From: Nageia nagi
Lineage: Eukaryota; Pinophyta
DNA: 64,000 bases
Direction of reading: 5' to 3'
Assembly: GCA_050084985.1 (NCBI GenBank)
Contig: JBITNC010000001.1
Location: 201,624,001 to 201,688,000 of the forward strand
This document shows positions 46,733 to 58,479 of the stretch, in pieces. Numbering within the stretch: position 1 is the stretch's first letter; each line of letters opens with the position of its first letter. Below the pieces are notes generated by a model that worked only from the letters and a program-made list of their open reading frames with translations, was not told where the DNA came from and searched no databases. A program made the translations under genes and the position numbers.

Positions 46733-47886
46733 TGGTTGTTTGAAACAATATTAAAATGTATAATAAAATCATCAAACGTGTTTTGGTTATCTTGGTTTAA
46801 GAATTCATGAACCAGGTTGTAATTACAAATATAAGATAATAAGATGAACACTGTTGGCTGTACTTTAAACATGCCTTCCATTGTTGACATGACATATATT
46901 CCTACTGCTATTATTTCTATTGAATGACCTATAACATTCCATCTATTCAATTTGTCAAGAATTAGAAGCAAGATGCCCTTCATTTATATGAGATGTGGAT
47001 ATGACCAAAAAAATATATAGAAAGCCAAAATGCCATTTTACCCTGATTGTGGGAGAAACACTGAGAACATATTCCCTCCTTGCAAGAATGGTGAATTTTT
47101 GTTCCTCCCCTGCTATCTTTAATCAACATTTAATGCGGCTAAACCTTTGCACCTTGCCAAATTTTATGACGCAATAATTCCATCAAAGGAGGAAGTGCCA
47201 AAGAGAAATAAATTGCAAGAATTTATGACACACTTTAAAGTTTGAAGTTAGCATTCCCAAATATTACACACACATCAATCCTTAAAAACAATACAATAAT
47301 TAGGGTTGTACCCATAGTTGAATGCACAACATGGGTCACGACAACATCAACATTGCGAACCCGAGTATCAATAGACATTAGATTTTTATTTCTTCACATT
47401 CTGAAAGGAACATTTTTTTAACCTTGAGCCGTCGATGTTTAAATGATGTCATTCATCGTATGACCTTCCTACACCCCAAATCTCTGTCTGCCTCTCTTGG
47501 ATTCATGAACACGCAACATCGCATTACATATACCTCCAATGAGAGACAGACCACTATCCTAATCGCCAACATGTGGCCATCATTTCATAATTGAACCAAT
47601 CCGTACAGGAATCCAATCAGTGATGAAAAATGAAAGAAAAGGCATACCTCCGGCGACTATTGGCGGCAGCTCTTCTGAGTTCCTCAATAGAAGAGGCATT
47701 CGCAGGAAGAACCCCCAAATTTATCTTCCATTCTATACTTCGCATGCTTTTAATCCCTCCAACCTCAACACATGATGAAGAGGGAGACGAAGGTTGCGAT
47801 GGTGATGATGATTTTCTATCAGGAGATACAGACGACCATCTCGCCCCATTCCCATTCGCCACTGACGAATTCAAACTCTCCGTCAT
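42295..47886 (-). CDS. Rab GTPase-activating protein, TBC1D5-like (gyp1p family), five coding exons
   Basis: Coding exons on the minus strand: 47886-47648, 45639-45536, 45454-45278, 45129-42611 and 42471-42295. All introns have GT-AG borders, the phases agree, and the sum is 3216 bases (1071 residues plus stop). The TBC domain spans about residues 55-455. W56 starts WKINLGVLP. The arginine finger is in the IxxDxxR motif (I131, D134, R137) and the glutamine finger in YRQ (Y171-Q173), followed by GMHELLAPLLYILHVD. As in the human and plant TBC1D5 group, the domain is split by an insert after about residue 185. The long Ser/Asp-rich tail is probably disordered. It closes with GRGQHAALVALTELRKISN, a segment I recall as conserved in the plant orthologues. 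By family it should stimulate GTP hydrolysis by a Rab in endosomal or retrograde traffic; the Rab partner is unknown. It is the only gene here without disabling changes. The start is the first Met giving this frame; its 5' leader has short upstream frames. Confidence 0.92.
45685..46319. mobile_element. Non-autonomous Mutator-like element (635 bp) in TBC intron 1
   Basis: The left end begins GGGAAAATATCC and the right end, on the other strand, begins GGGAAAATATTT. Similarity continues inward for about 75-85 bases through 'ctgtaattttgcat' and 'atacccttaaag'-like sequence, making long terminal inverted repeats. The perfect 9-bp direct repeat TAAAAATAA flanks it (45676-45684 and 46320-46328). Long inverted repeats with a GGG start and a 9-bp duplication are hallmarks of the Mutator superfamily. 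The middle (about 45780-46240) is less AT-rich than the surroundings and carries no transposase; it may be captured host sequence. Confidence 0.85.
46664..46730. repeat. (TA)n microsatellite in TBC intron 1
   Basis: A nearly pure TA run of about 65 bases. The minus-strand open stretch that encodes alternating Ile and Tyr (46654-46983) is an artefact of it. Confidence 0.95.
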
Positions 47887-48080
47887 ATCCTCGTTTCCAG
47901 ATCAGATCAGATCAAGAACGATAAGCATGAAAATAAACAATTACTCTATCACATGCTGCGCATAATAGAATCAGAACTGCCTCAGATAATTGCGAGACCC
48001 AATCCCCTGAGCCTCCATCGTTTCGCTGCCCTCCACGTTTTGTATGCACCAAGTTGTGAATGTATAATAAATGTTGATAA
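47887..48080 (-). promoter_or_regulatory. 5' leader and putative proximal promoter of the TBC gene, with two tiny upstream frames
   Basis: Going upstream from the start codon, a nine-codon frame (47928-47902: ATG to TGA, in phase with the main frame) and a five-codon frame (47963-47949) lie within 80 bases. A TTATTATA-like box lies near 48065-48072. The transcription start is unknown, so whether these small frames are in the mRNA is inference. If so, they could lower translation of the main frame. Confidence 0.3.
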
Positions 48081-50710
48081 CTTTCTACGTGGTATCTGAG
48101 AATGGCATATACTTTGAGAGATTCTCCGGTAATATCCCAACTTACATGGTTATGGGATATATGAGCCGCCTATTGGCAAATGATGCGTTTACGTCTTGTT
48201 GGTGTTGGAGTGGAGAAATGATTTTTTTTTTTACCGTCCTTTTAACCTGTAAGGTTTGTGGGACCTATCACAATTTGTCCATAAATGGATTAGTGGTACA
48301 GCAATTTTATTGTATTTTTTATAATTACTCATCAGGTGAAAATATGAAGTGGAGTTGCGTGTGGAATGTGGGGTGATGCGTTTTAAGTTTGTCTCATGTG
48401 ATGGAAATAAAGCAGCCATCCAACTACCCTTCTTATATTGTGTGGTGGAGGCGCAGAATCTATTTTACAACCATTGTCGGTTGGCTTCATCTATTTTGTT
48501 GGTAGGTTGGGATGGAGACACCTCTAACTCCAATTCAAGCATGGGATTGGTTGGCTTAGGAGGGACGTGTCATAGTTATCTCACACCTGCTTTCTTTAAT
48601 CACATACATTAGCTAGATAAATTAATATTATTAAACAAAGATAAAGTATTATTATTATTTTCAATTGGATTAGTAATATATAAAAAAATAAATACGTGTA
48701 AGGTTGGTATAGTGGTTAAAGTTATTTTTTTATGGGAGATGAGATCTTAGTATCAATTTTGTTGGTTATGTTAAAAAATTTATCAAATGATTCAATTGAG
48801 ATTTATAAGGAGGTTACATGATCACTCTAGTAAAGTAAAATAAAATAAATAATTATAATTATAATTAAATGATAACAATAAAAGAAAATGTTTAATTATA
48901 ATAATGATGTTTGAACTTTTATTTTAAAGGGGTCATTTATTACTTTAATTAATTTAAAATAAGCATAAAAAATTTAAAATATCGATGACACTTTTAAAAA
49001 TATCAAGACTCTAGTTGTGTGTGACTCTCATGGCACAAATCCTTCAATCTACAAGATTATTAGAAGTAATCATGTAAATGTAATATAAATGATGATTACA
49101 TTGAGGATTGGCGGGTAGTACATAATAGAGTTATTTGTTCAAGATGTGCTTCCTAATAGTAATCCATATGTGTTGTAAGAAACTCAATTTTGTGAATGAT
49201 TGAGTCTCTTTCTTTTAAATGTAACTAAGATAATGCAATTTGAATTTCTAAATTTCTTCCATCAATATTTAAGTTAAAATAATCAACCCATTAATATCAT
49301 TAATTATGATTAAAAATGTGTAAATGAATACAAATCTAAATTTTAATCAAAGTTTAAAATATAGTATTTATAAATATCTAAATTTAATTTTTATAGTTAT
49401 TTAAATAAAGAAATATATAATTATTTGGAGGGAAAATATCAATAAGTTGAATCTATTTCTATAGAAATTCATATTAAATGTTGAATCTATTTTAACTAGA
49501 TTTATCTTACTTTAAACCTCACGCATTGGAGTTAACAAGGTCTTTTGATGTGGATCTCTAACAAGTGGTACATATGAAAAGATCATCCTTTAATTGGTTT
49601 TTAGTATCCTTGTTAATCTTTAATATCCAATCAATAAAGTAGTTAAAATAGTAAAATTTTGAATTACCTTTACACATGTAGTTTTAGTCCTTTACTTCGC
49701 TCCTTAGATTCAAGAGCACCAAGAAAGAAGTGTTGATTTAAATGCAATAGGTGATAATTCATACATAGAGTGATAGTTCGCCATTTGATATGTAATGGTC
49801 CAAGTTTTATATGTTTCTAGCGAATCATTGGGATATGTTAGAGATAATGAGTTTTAAATGTTGGAAGTGGATTAATAGAAACTAGGGTGTAAATTTGATG
49901 GATCAACAAATTTATCACGTGTAAGATGATGAGGTTTTTCATTGGCTATACTAACTACATTGATCTAGAATAAAGATGAACTAATACATTGATGATTTAA
50001 TAGTCTTATATTAAAAAATATTTATACAATTAACAAGAAATAACATTCATTAAATAAAATTGTATATTTTAAATATTAAGGATATTTTCACATCAATATT
50101 GAAGCAATTAAATTAAAGATGTAAGATCTTGATACTCTCTAATAGCCATTATAACTTTCTAGAGATCAAAGATCCTCAAGAATTAGATAGACATTTGCAT
50201 ACTACATATCATTTCTATAGACACCTAAATTTAATTTATAATTTATCTAAAACCATTAATATATGTGTCTAAAATGATTTTATTAATCGGGGGAACTATC
50301 AACATTTTGATTCTAAATTTCAAAATAAAGCTCAACTAATCTTCTTATTTCTTTTGCAAGATATAAGAGGTCTCAAAAGCATTTCAAGATGTCAATTCTT
50401 TTTATGATTAAGCTCTTGCAATATTTGAAAAAGATCTCCACTTTCATGATCATGAAGCTTCCATTTATTATATTGTAAATCATTTTTAGAGGAGCCAAGG
50501 TTCAAAGTGTCAAAACTATTATTTTGTAAACCATATAAGCTCACTGAGATAATCATTACAAAGCTAATTCAAAGGGAAATACATTACAATTATTTTAAGA
50601 TAAGTTAAAAATAATTTTATGTAAAATATTAGCAAGAGATAATTTTATGTTATAAATTAGTCAACTCTAATCAGTAGTTAGCGACTGAATACTATTAGTT
50701 ATCACCACTC
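48081..50710. other. AT-rich intergenic stretch upstream of the TBC gene
   Basis: No coding signal. 48080-48620 has balanced composition and may include distal promoter sequence. 48620-50710 is very AT-rich. A possible SINE-like piece lies at 48695-48840. Confidence 0.4.
48695..48840 (+). repeat. Possible degenerate tRNA-derived SINE
   Basis: The sequence ggttggtatagtggttaaag resembles a polymerase III A box as found in tRNA-derived SINEs, and a weak B-box-like word (gagatcttagtatc) lies about 30 bases on. No clear target duplication or tail was seen. Confidence 0.25.
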
Positions 50711-52088
50711 TGTTGGCATCGACCGAAAAGGCATGACCCCATGGGCCACCGAATGGGTCTAATAAGAGGAGAATCAAGGATAGAGAGTGTGTGAGAGTTG
50801 AGTATGTAATGATATTATTATTATATCATCATAATTGATTTGTATCGATTCTTATTAAAGGCTTGACCCCTTTTTCATGACTTATTTACTTATCTCTTGT
50901 TCTTTTATTCTTTCTTTCCATTTTCCCATCGATTCTCGATTGTAGTTAAGAACCTTATCAACCGATCCAATTGATCAATAGTTCTATTTCTGAGACATAT
51001 ACAGAATAGAGGATTCGATGGTTGAATGAAATGTAGAGTAATAATTACAAGCGAGTACCTTTTATTCCTTTGATAAACTTATTACAAAATTGGTTTTTGA
51101 AAGAATTGAAAAACTTTAAGTAGATTACTCAACAGACATACTATAATAAAATGAAAGCAATCGATTTGATTCATGGATAAACCAATAGTAAGAATTTCAA
51201 ACACACCTTCTTATCCCATAAATTAGGTGGGAAAAAGAGAATTTGATACAACTTGAAAACTCAACATAACCTTGGATGTAGAAATTCGATGAGTGGGTAC
51301 ATAATACCTTAAACACCTATACCACCAAATTCGCACTTTAGGATTGGGTATCATGGGAAGTAGGAATAAAATAATTCTTTAGGGAACCTAGGAAAATATG
51401 TTTAGAAAACCTTCCACATATTTGTAAATAATATTTGATTGAGCAAGGGGCTACCCCAAACACTCTCTTTTACTTGTAGGGGGGAGGGAGGAAATATGGT
51501 GGGAATGAGGATTAATTAAGAATCAATATGAAGGGAGGAAAGGAGATGATAGGGAAGGACATGATGATTGATAGGGGAACTTATAAAAGGAGGGTATGAT
51601 CGAGGGATAAGCTACAAACTCAAAAAAAGAGAAGTGTAAGATAAATACTTGTGCATCTTGACCAGTATCGAAGCTGAATCTATGCAAGATGAACTTATTG
51701 AAGAGAGGTGACCTTGATGTGTGAACCCCATAATTAAAAATAGAAAGGATCTCAGGGTGGATGCTAGGTTCTGAAAGCTTAGTACGGGCACATAATTTAG
51801 TGTGTGCACTAGCATTCCAAGGGAATGGGTTCCACCAACAAGGATCGGTAACAACAGATGTGTCAACAAGTTGAACCAAGCATATGATCATAAACATGGA
51901 TGATAGATATTTTCTCGAGTGTTAATAAGAAGTTTGAAACCATCCTAGTGTATCTAATATAAAAATAAGAACACAACCTAGATAATATGTGATAATAAGG
52001 TAAAATATGATAAAAGTGTGATTAAACATATATGTAATGTTACACCTAAGTGGGACCACATTAGAAGGACCACTTTTAGGTATTAACA
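50711..52088 (-). repeat. LTR related to element B, probably solo or truncated
   Basis: On the minus strand it starts TGTTAATACCTAAAAGTGG at 52088, like the element-B LTR (TGTTAATAGC...). It shares the 'cacttaggtgtaac', 'cttattatcacatat' and 'gatcatatgct' blocks to about 51630. Beyond that it diverges. A matching LTR-type end (...GATGCCAACA) lies at 50711, giving about 1.38 kb; the left end is therefore tentative. The bases flanking the two ends (cactc and tccta) do not match, so there is no target duplication. Confidence 0.55.
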
Positions 52089-53993
52089 TCCTAAATAATA
52101 ATGCATCATCATTAGCAATTTGATAGCATGCATATTTGAAATATTTCAAGTGTTATTTTGGCTCCTCTTTGCTTTTGAATTTATCAATCTTTGGTACTTC
52201 AAACTTTCTTGGATATGGTCTCATAAGCACCCATGGACTGATTGGCTCATTACATATATCCCTATAGCTTATTCTAGACAACCCTAGATTGTAAGATTTT
52301 ACCTCTAACTCTTGTAATATTTTCATAATTTTATCTTCATAGCTCATGTTGGGTTGATTTGGGTCTTTATAAGGTGGATTTATCCCACCATGGGATGTAT
52401 TTGATTCACCATAAGGCTAATTTTGCCCACTACTTGGTCCCCCTTGAGATTGAAATTGGTAGATTGATTATGGATTATTGAACAAACTTAGTTATCTCAA
52501 ATGAATGAGCATTTGGGTTATCATATGCTTCTTGTTGTCCCAAATATTTCACTTGCATATTTGTCCCATAATATTGATGTGTAAGTGGATCATACGCTTG
52601 TTGCATATTTTGAGACTAATATTATGCATTAGGATCATATTCATATTGTAAATTTTATCCATACGTTTATTGCATATTTGGCCCTTGACTTTGTTGAACA
52701 CCTTGAGAAGTATTTTGATTCTAATTTTGTTGCTCATTAGACATTTGATTATGAGTCATAAGATATTGCATTTGCCCATAAGTTATTTCATTGCCTCCAT
52801 GAGAGATGGAGTAGAGGTACCTTGTTAAGAATTACCTTAAGGAGGTGGATTTTGAGTATTTAGTGCTCCATAAATATTTGCATGTTAGTGTGTGGATAAT
52901 TTTGGAAATTAGGTGGGTTATGAGGTATAACATGGGGAGGATTTGACATATTTTGGTATTGTGTATTTTGAGGATTGGGATGGGAATGCACAAAAGTTTG
53001 GCCAAGATTTTCCCAATCATCAAGATTAGCTTGGTTTGATGTGTTTAGAATAGATTCAAGTATTCTAACATTGGGATCTATTTTCCATGATACATGGTTG
53101 GGTTGGGTTTGGAAACTATAGGTGGTAATTGTTGGGATATTAGGTGAATTTTGATGGGAAATATTTTGGGAACAATTAGGCTGATTTGCTCTTGTTTCCT
53201 TTTGGAATGAAGGAGGTGTATTATGTTGAACAAAATTTTGAAAATTAGGTGTTTCATTTTGAAAATATTATTGTTCAACTTTAGGAGGTGCTTAGGGCAC
53301 ACTTTATTTTTTTTGGGATAACCTCTTATTAAACAATTTTTATGTTATTTGAATATTTGATTGAAAGTTTTGCAAATCAGTATCTGGTTGCATATCTTGC
53401 ATAATTAGAGGTTCTTTAGACTGATGGGGCACTTTGAAGGTGGATTTTTGGAAGGTACATAACCTACAAACTTGTGGTAAGAACCATCCTTGGCCAACAT
53501 TTTATGATATTGGAGGATTTGATGGATGTGAAGTATTTTGTGGGGTGGATGATTGAGGTTTTGTGTTTGCATTCATTCCATTGTCTCTTAGTACCAATTA
53601 TATGTATTAGGATCTTATTTATTAATTTTAGGTGGGGAAATATATGTAACAGTATCATTTGGAGGCTCATTCTCATCCTTCATAGTATAATTATAGTGAT
53701 CGAACCACATCAAAATATTCCTAGGTATACCTTGGCCTTGTGAAGAAGACTGAGTTGTGGGCCAATAGTATTATGTACTTTCTCCATTACCTTTACCAGC
53801 TTGTTAGGTGTAATTCATTGAAATGTTTCGAAAGGATTAGCGAATCCAATAGATTGATTATCAACATTAATATTTGGCTCTTCCTTTACCTCACTTGGAT
53901 TACTCTTTTTCTATTTTTGAGTTCTTATTTCAATCATTCCCATTATGGAATTATCATACCAAACTAAATTATCGAATAAATATTGATCCATTT
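52089..53993 (-). pseudogene. Gypsy gag remnant (element D), cut by an LTR
   Basis: A minus-strand frame begins with ATG at 53993 (MDQYLFDNLVW) and runs with many frameshifts through an Asn/Gln/Pro-rich region (53400-52450) to the gag core at 52153-52347: RPYPRKFEVPKIDKFKSKEE, then HLKYFKYACYQIANDDALL. The frame stops at 52089, where an LTR begins. The core fits the start of a gypsy capsid. Plus-strand open stretches here are shadows. Confidence 0.65.
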
Positions 53994-55730
53994 AAAATAC
54001 TACAAGGAAGAAATTTTAAAACACAATGAGTACAAATGAAGCAAAACTTTGAAACAAAAATGGAAATAAACACCAAACACAAAGCTTATGGTATATTCAA
54101 ATTTAATCTTGCTTTAGTGTTGAGGCAAATTATCTAATCAACTTAGGATGAAGATGCAAGTTTATATAAATATATCAATTATGAAAGATAACAATTTTTG
54201 ATTATTTTTCTAATTGATTTTTGGTTCAATTATACTTTTCTCTTATTAGTTTTGATCGATTTTAAATGCAATTATTCTTTCTGACATAACCTTGTTTATG
54301 TTTCCCTAGATAAATAATACTAAATAAGTGTTTGATAGGGTAAAGGCTCAATACTCTAGGGGGTGGAATGTTCAAAAAGGTATCTTAGGAACCCTTTATA
54401 GGAATCTATCTTGAATAGAGGGGGGTATCCCACTTCAAATTTCAACTCTGAGCAAGGGTTAGGCCATGGTAATGAATTCCAAGTGCCCTAGAAACTCCCT
54501 AGGTATGTGAAGAAAATTAATGTGAAAAATCAAATATGAGATGAACACTATGATGATATGCATACTACTCCCTCAAGATGCTTGGAAATCCCTCCCAATA
54601 TATGTTCTTTTTGAAATTTTTTTGCTTTTTTGATGAATGAAAGAAATGACAAAATAACAATTTTTTATGCAAGGAGCAACAAGCCATAAATCCTTAACAA
54701 TAATGAAAATACTTCTCAATATAGTGATTTTGAAACCTAAAGTACTTTTCGTGTGAGTGCACCAATACCCCCCAAGGATGAAAGCAAATTTTTACTAATA
54801 TATAACACAATGGAAAACAAGCCTAGGCTACAAAGAGTAATAAAATAGTATTAATAAGTTACTTGAAGTAATATAAAAACTCACCTAATCATTAATGTTC
54901 CCTCATGCTCCATGTATTATGCCCATTCAATTACAACTCTCTCATGAAATGAGAGATTTATCAAAATGTGTTAATCACCAAGGAAAATTTTGAAAATGAA
55001 AAGCAAAAATAGGTCCACAGTTTAAACACAAGTATGATCATAGCCCCCTAAATGTTTATAAATGCTAAAATTAGTTTTGACAAGCCAAAAACCCAAGCCT
55101 AATATAAATTTGGCTAAAAATTAAAAAAATTATGTTCTTTTTGAGAAAAAAAAAGCTCTATTTTTGGGTGCAATATGCTTGGGACCTTTTGGATGCTAAT
55201 TCTTCATATTTTATGAGGCATAATATGCCTAGGATCTAGTTATCAAGGTACAATAAACCTAGGAAGCCATTGGAAGATAAAAATTTGCATGTTTCAAGGC
55301 ATAGTGCACCTAGGGTGAGGTGTAGTGTGCTTAGATTGGGGTGTAGTGCACCTAGGTAACTTTATGTGAGGTGCAATGCACCTAGGCTATGGTATAGTGC
55401 ACCTAGCCTATTAGAGATTTTAAGCTTGAAAACTTACTCTGTAGTGTTGATTTCTATTTTTAGGTGTAGTGTGTCTATTAGAGGTACAATCTGGATTACA
55501 CTTGGGATAAAATGGATGAGTTTGGCCTCCAAAAGTTCAAATCTAATACACCCTTCTCACAGGAGTCTCCTATCCAAATTTCACACAAAAATAACTATCA
55601 ATTCTTGAAAATTTGCAAGTTTACTCCATTTAGGTGGGTAAAAGACAACAAATCAAGAACATCCAAAATTAAAGTAGAACTTAAAAAAATATGAGAAAGG
55701 TGAAGAGAACACCACATCCAAGGAGCATTT
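53994..55730 (-). other. 5' leader of element D
   Basis: About 1.7 kb between the gag start and the primer-binding site, without coding signal. It contains the repeat at 55160-55500. Leaders of this length are usual in Tat/Athila-type elements. Confidence 0.5.
55160..55500. repeat. Minisatellite with a GTAGTGCACCTAGG core in the element D leader
   Basis: About nine irregularly spaced copies of a 15-20-bp word (aggtgtagtgcacctagg and variants such as ggcataatatgcctagg). The core contains the palindrome GTGCAC, and the outer AGG/CCT bases extend it, so each copy could form a small hairpin. The plus-strand open stretches 55366-55608 and 55512-55694 are not genes. Confidence 0.65.
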
Positions 55731-55752
55731 GGTGTTCATGTCGGGTTCACCA
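55731..55752 (-). other. Primer-binding site of element D
   Basis: The minus strand reads TGGTGAACCCGACATGAAC from 55752. It begins with TGG as the complement of a tRNA CCA end, and GAACCCGA mirrors a tRNA T-arm-like stretch. It lies five bases from a TG...CA-type LTR end at 55758. Confidence 0.55.
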
Positions 55753-55757
55753 TTAAA

Positions 55758-56600
55758 TGTGTACTAAAATTCATGCTTATTATGGACTAAAATACATAAA
55801 AAAGTTAGCAACACATATGAAACTCAAATGTACATCATCTTGTAATTTACTCAATTTGAATTAGAAAAGATTATGCTTAAATATGTGTGTAAAAATTCAA
55901 ATTAGCTTTTAAGAACTTGTAAGAATGATAAAAAGACCTAAATGCATCTATTATGGGTAGGGTGACCTTTAATTTAGGCCCCTTAAGGCACCTAAATGAG
56001 CTTGAAGTGAGTTGCCTCATTCCAAATGGTAATGTGAGCCCCCTAGCCTCAAATCAATGAAGAAAATGAAGTATAGAAAGCCTATTGTGCAAGATGTTAT
56101 GCCTAAATGCTTGTTTGATAGTTTGAAATATGTATTTTAGTAATCTAGATGGATATTTATATGTGTTGATGGAAAAATATGAAAATTAATGCTTCAAACC
56201 TTATGAAATCTTACAACCTATAAAAATAAAAGATCTTTAAAGATATTTGGATCTAGGATATCCAAGGGTACCTACAATGCTAAATGTATGTTTAAACCAT
56301 GAACTAGTGTGCATGTATAGATTAAAATTTAAGATTCTATGGTTAAAATGCAATTTACTATGAATCTAACATAGCAAAATTACTAAATGCAAACAAGTTT
56401 ATTGGTGGATACAAAGGTGGATCGTCCCAAGGTTTTCCATGGTGAACTCTTGCATGTGCCTAAAAATATTTTAGATATACAAAATATATGTAATAATATG
56501 TCAATACAAATATAAATCCACCATATAAATGTTACCTTGTATGTCTAGAACCAAGCTTGAATAGAATTAATGGAGAATTATGGTTGAAATCCTTAATTCT
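55758..56600 (-). repeat. Probable 5' LTR of element D
   Basis: Follows the primer-binding site. Its inner end on the minus strand is ...TTTAGTACACA. No second copy lies in the window, so the outer end (about 56600, where the A3 LTR neighbourhood begins) is a guess. Confidence 0.4.
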
Positions 56601-56879
56601 TCCAAACCTTAATTTCAAACCCTAGCATATAATCTTGGAGCAATTTTGTAGTAAAAATCATAAGTGTGCACAAGCAAATGAATTAGGATAATAATAAGCC
56701 AAGAGTTGGAATTCTAATTTTGCATTGAGTTATATAACTTCTTTAGTAACTTAAGTGAATATAGCTAGATACCCACTTTTGCACTTTATTTGATTTTAAG
56801 TTAATTTAACTCCTTTTTGTAATACTTTAGCTTTTGAGAATATATTTGAACATTATAAATTAGATAAAATAATGAATTA

Positions 56880-57475
56880 AAACTATAGACTAAAAATAAT
56901 TGATAAATAATAAATCAAAGCACTATTTTTCTACAATGTAATATTGAAACATATATTAAAAAAATGGCATCTTTACGAACATGATGAATAAGATATCTTT
57001 GTTAGATTCATATCTATGTGAAATAATAGAAATCATACATCAATCATAACAACATACCATAAGAAATGAATGAAGTTAACAACAATGAACAAGCACACTG
57101 TTAAAGGCCAAAAATATGCAAATCCATAAGAAAAACTTGAAATGCACGAAATAAGATGAAGAGTGTAACAAATCTAAGAATAGGTGGTGTTACAAAATGC
57201 CTTTTTTTATCAAATAAAATGATATTACATGTTCTAATTTTTCTCTCTGGATATCTACTCATTCCCTCATATTATATTGCCTTTGATATTCTTTTATAGC
57301 AATGTTTTGATCCTCTTTAATTCTTGGGATCATTGCATATTACATTATTTGTGATATATTTCTTGATATTTGACACCTCTTACATTATACAATGGTCCAT
57401 TACATTGATTACATATTCCTTGATATAATAAAATGAATTATTTAATACAAGAAAATTCATTTCTAGGTGTCTACA
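56880..57475 (-). repeat. 3' LTR of A3
   Basis: On the minus strand it starts TGTAGACACC at 57475 next to the polypurine tract, and it matches the A1 LTR at 4204-4840 through several blocks (ggaccattgta, tcaaatatcaagaaa, tttgtaacaccacct, gatttctattatttca). The LTR may extend below 56880, but no paired copy is available to fix its end. Confidence 0.7.
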
Positions 57476-57491
57476 TTTTGTCCCTCTTTGG
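57476..57491 (-). other. Polypurine tract of A3
   Basis: The minus strand reads ccaaagagggacaaaa directly before the LTR start at 57475, the counterpart of 4188-4203 in A1. Confidence 0.75.
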
Positions 57492-57939
57492 AGGTGTGAT
57501 TGAAGCATTAAGATTACATATCCAAAGGAGAAGTATAGAAGAATTTTTTCAAATCTTTGAACTCTTTATCTAGAATTGCCATTTGATAATGAGAGTCCTT
57601 TGTTGCCCCATTTTGACTTGTTTTCCCTAGGAAAGCAGCTCCTTGAGTGGTGCATCCAAGATAAAACTTGAAGAATTGTATCAATTTTCCCTTGTACTAT
57701 CTAATCATGAATCTGATTGCTTCTTTGTTTTTTATACTCCAAAGTCTAATGTCCTTAATTCCATGCCTTGATACAAAAGTGGTCCCTTAATTTTAGTTGT
57801 CAGCTATTTGATATGAATGTTGTTAATATCATGTAAATAGTGGAATACCATTAATAACATGAATTCTGCTTCATTTATTTTCCTCATTTTGATGTAGGTA
57901 CCTATAATAAGTGTTAAACATACCCTACATGAAAATATT

Positions 57940-58270
57940 TTAGATACATAGTGAGTTACATCATCCATCGATGATGAGTCAATGTAGGCAATCTACTTAC
58001 AACTGCATTGTTGGTTTTTCTTTTATGTGAGTGAACTCTCACTAGTCATAATGATGGTTATTGATGGTCATATGTTTTACATCTATGACCTTGAGATATT
58101 ATGCTTTTATGGCTCAAAATTAAATCACATGGATATAAAGCAATTATCATCATCCATTGAGGATGAAACATTATCAACATCTTGCTCATGGCTGCATCAC
58201 CAATTTAACTTTTAAGTGAGTGAACTCTCACTAGCTGTATCGATGATCATTGATGACCTAATGTTTTTAT
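57940..58270 (-). repeat. Two ~190-bp repeats in the A3 3' untranslated region
   Basis: Two units share 'gtgagtgaactctcactag', 'atgatggt.attgatgg' and 'catctatgacc' words in plus orientation. They are the inverted counterparts of 3285-3680 in A1. The open stretch 58027-58215 falls inside them. Confidence 0.65.
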
Positions 58271-58479
58271 GTCCATGGTCTATATACATTATACTATATT
58301 TTTTTGGTTACATTGATAACAACGTGTAAATAGTAATGCATGCTATTAACAACATTGTAATAGTAAAATAAATTATAGAAATAAAAATAGAATATAAAGT
58401 ACATGTACCTTATGTAAGATATTCATTATTTTGTAAGATATGAAGCTACTATCTTATGCAAAGAAACATTTAAGATGAA

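Larger units (their letters stand above)
45640..47647 (-). other. Intron 1 of the TBC gene (2.0 kb)
   Basis: Donor GTATGC follows AG of the split Arg codon at 47648, and the acceptor TTTTGCAG precedes 45639. It is much longer than introns 2-4 (81, 148 and 139 bp) because it contains a 635-bp Mutator-like element and a long TA run, plus unassigned sequence. Confidence 0.85.

Noticed and set aside
46654-46983. A 109-codon Ile/Tyr-rich protein
   Set aside because: It is translation of the (TA)n run in intron 1.
47630-47965. A plus-strand gene divergent from the TBC gene
   Set aside because: The frame runs antisense across exon 1 of the TBC gene and has no independent support.
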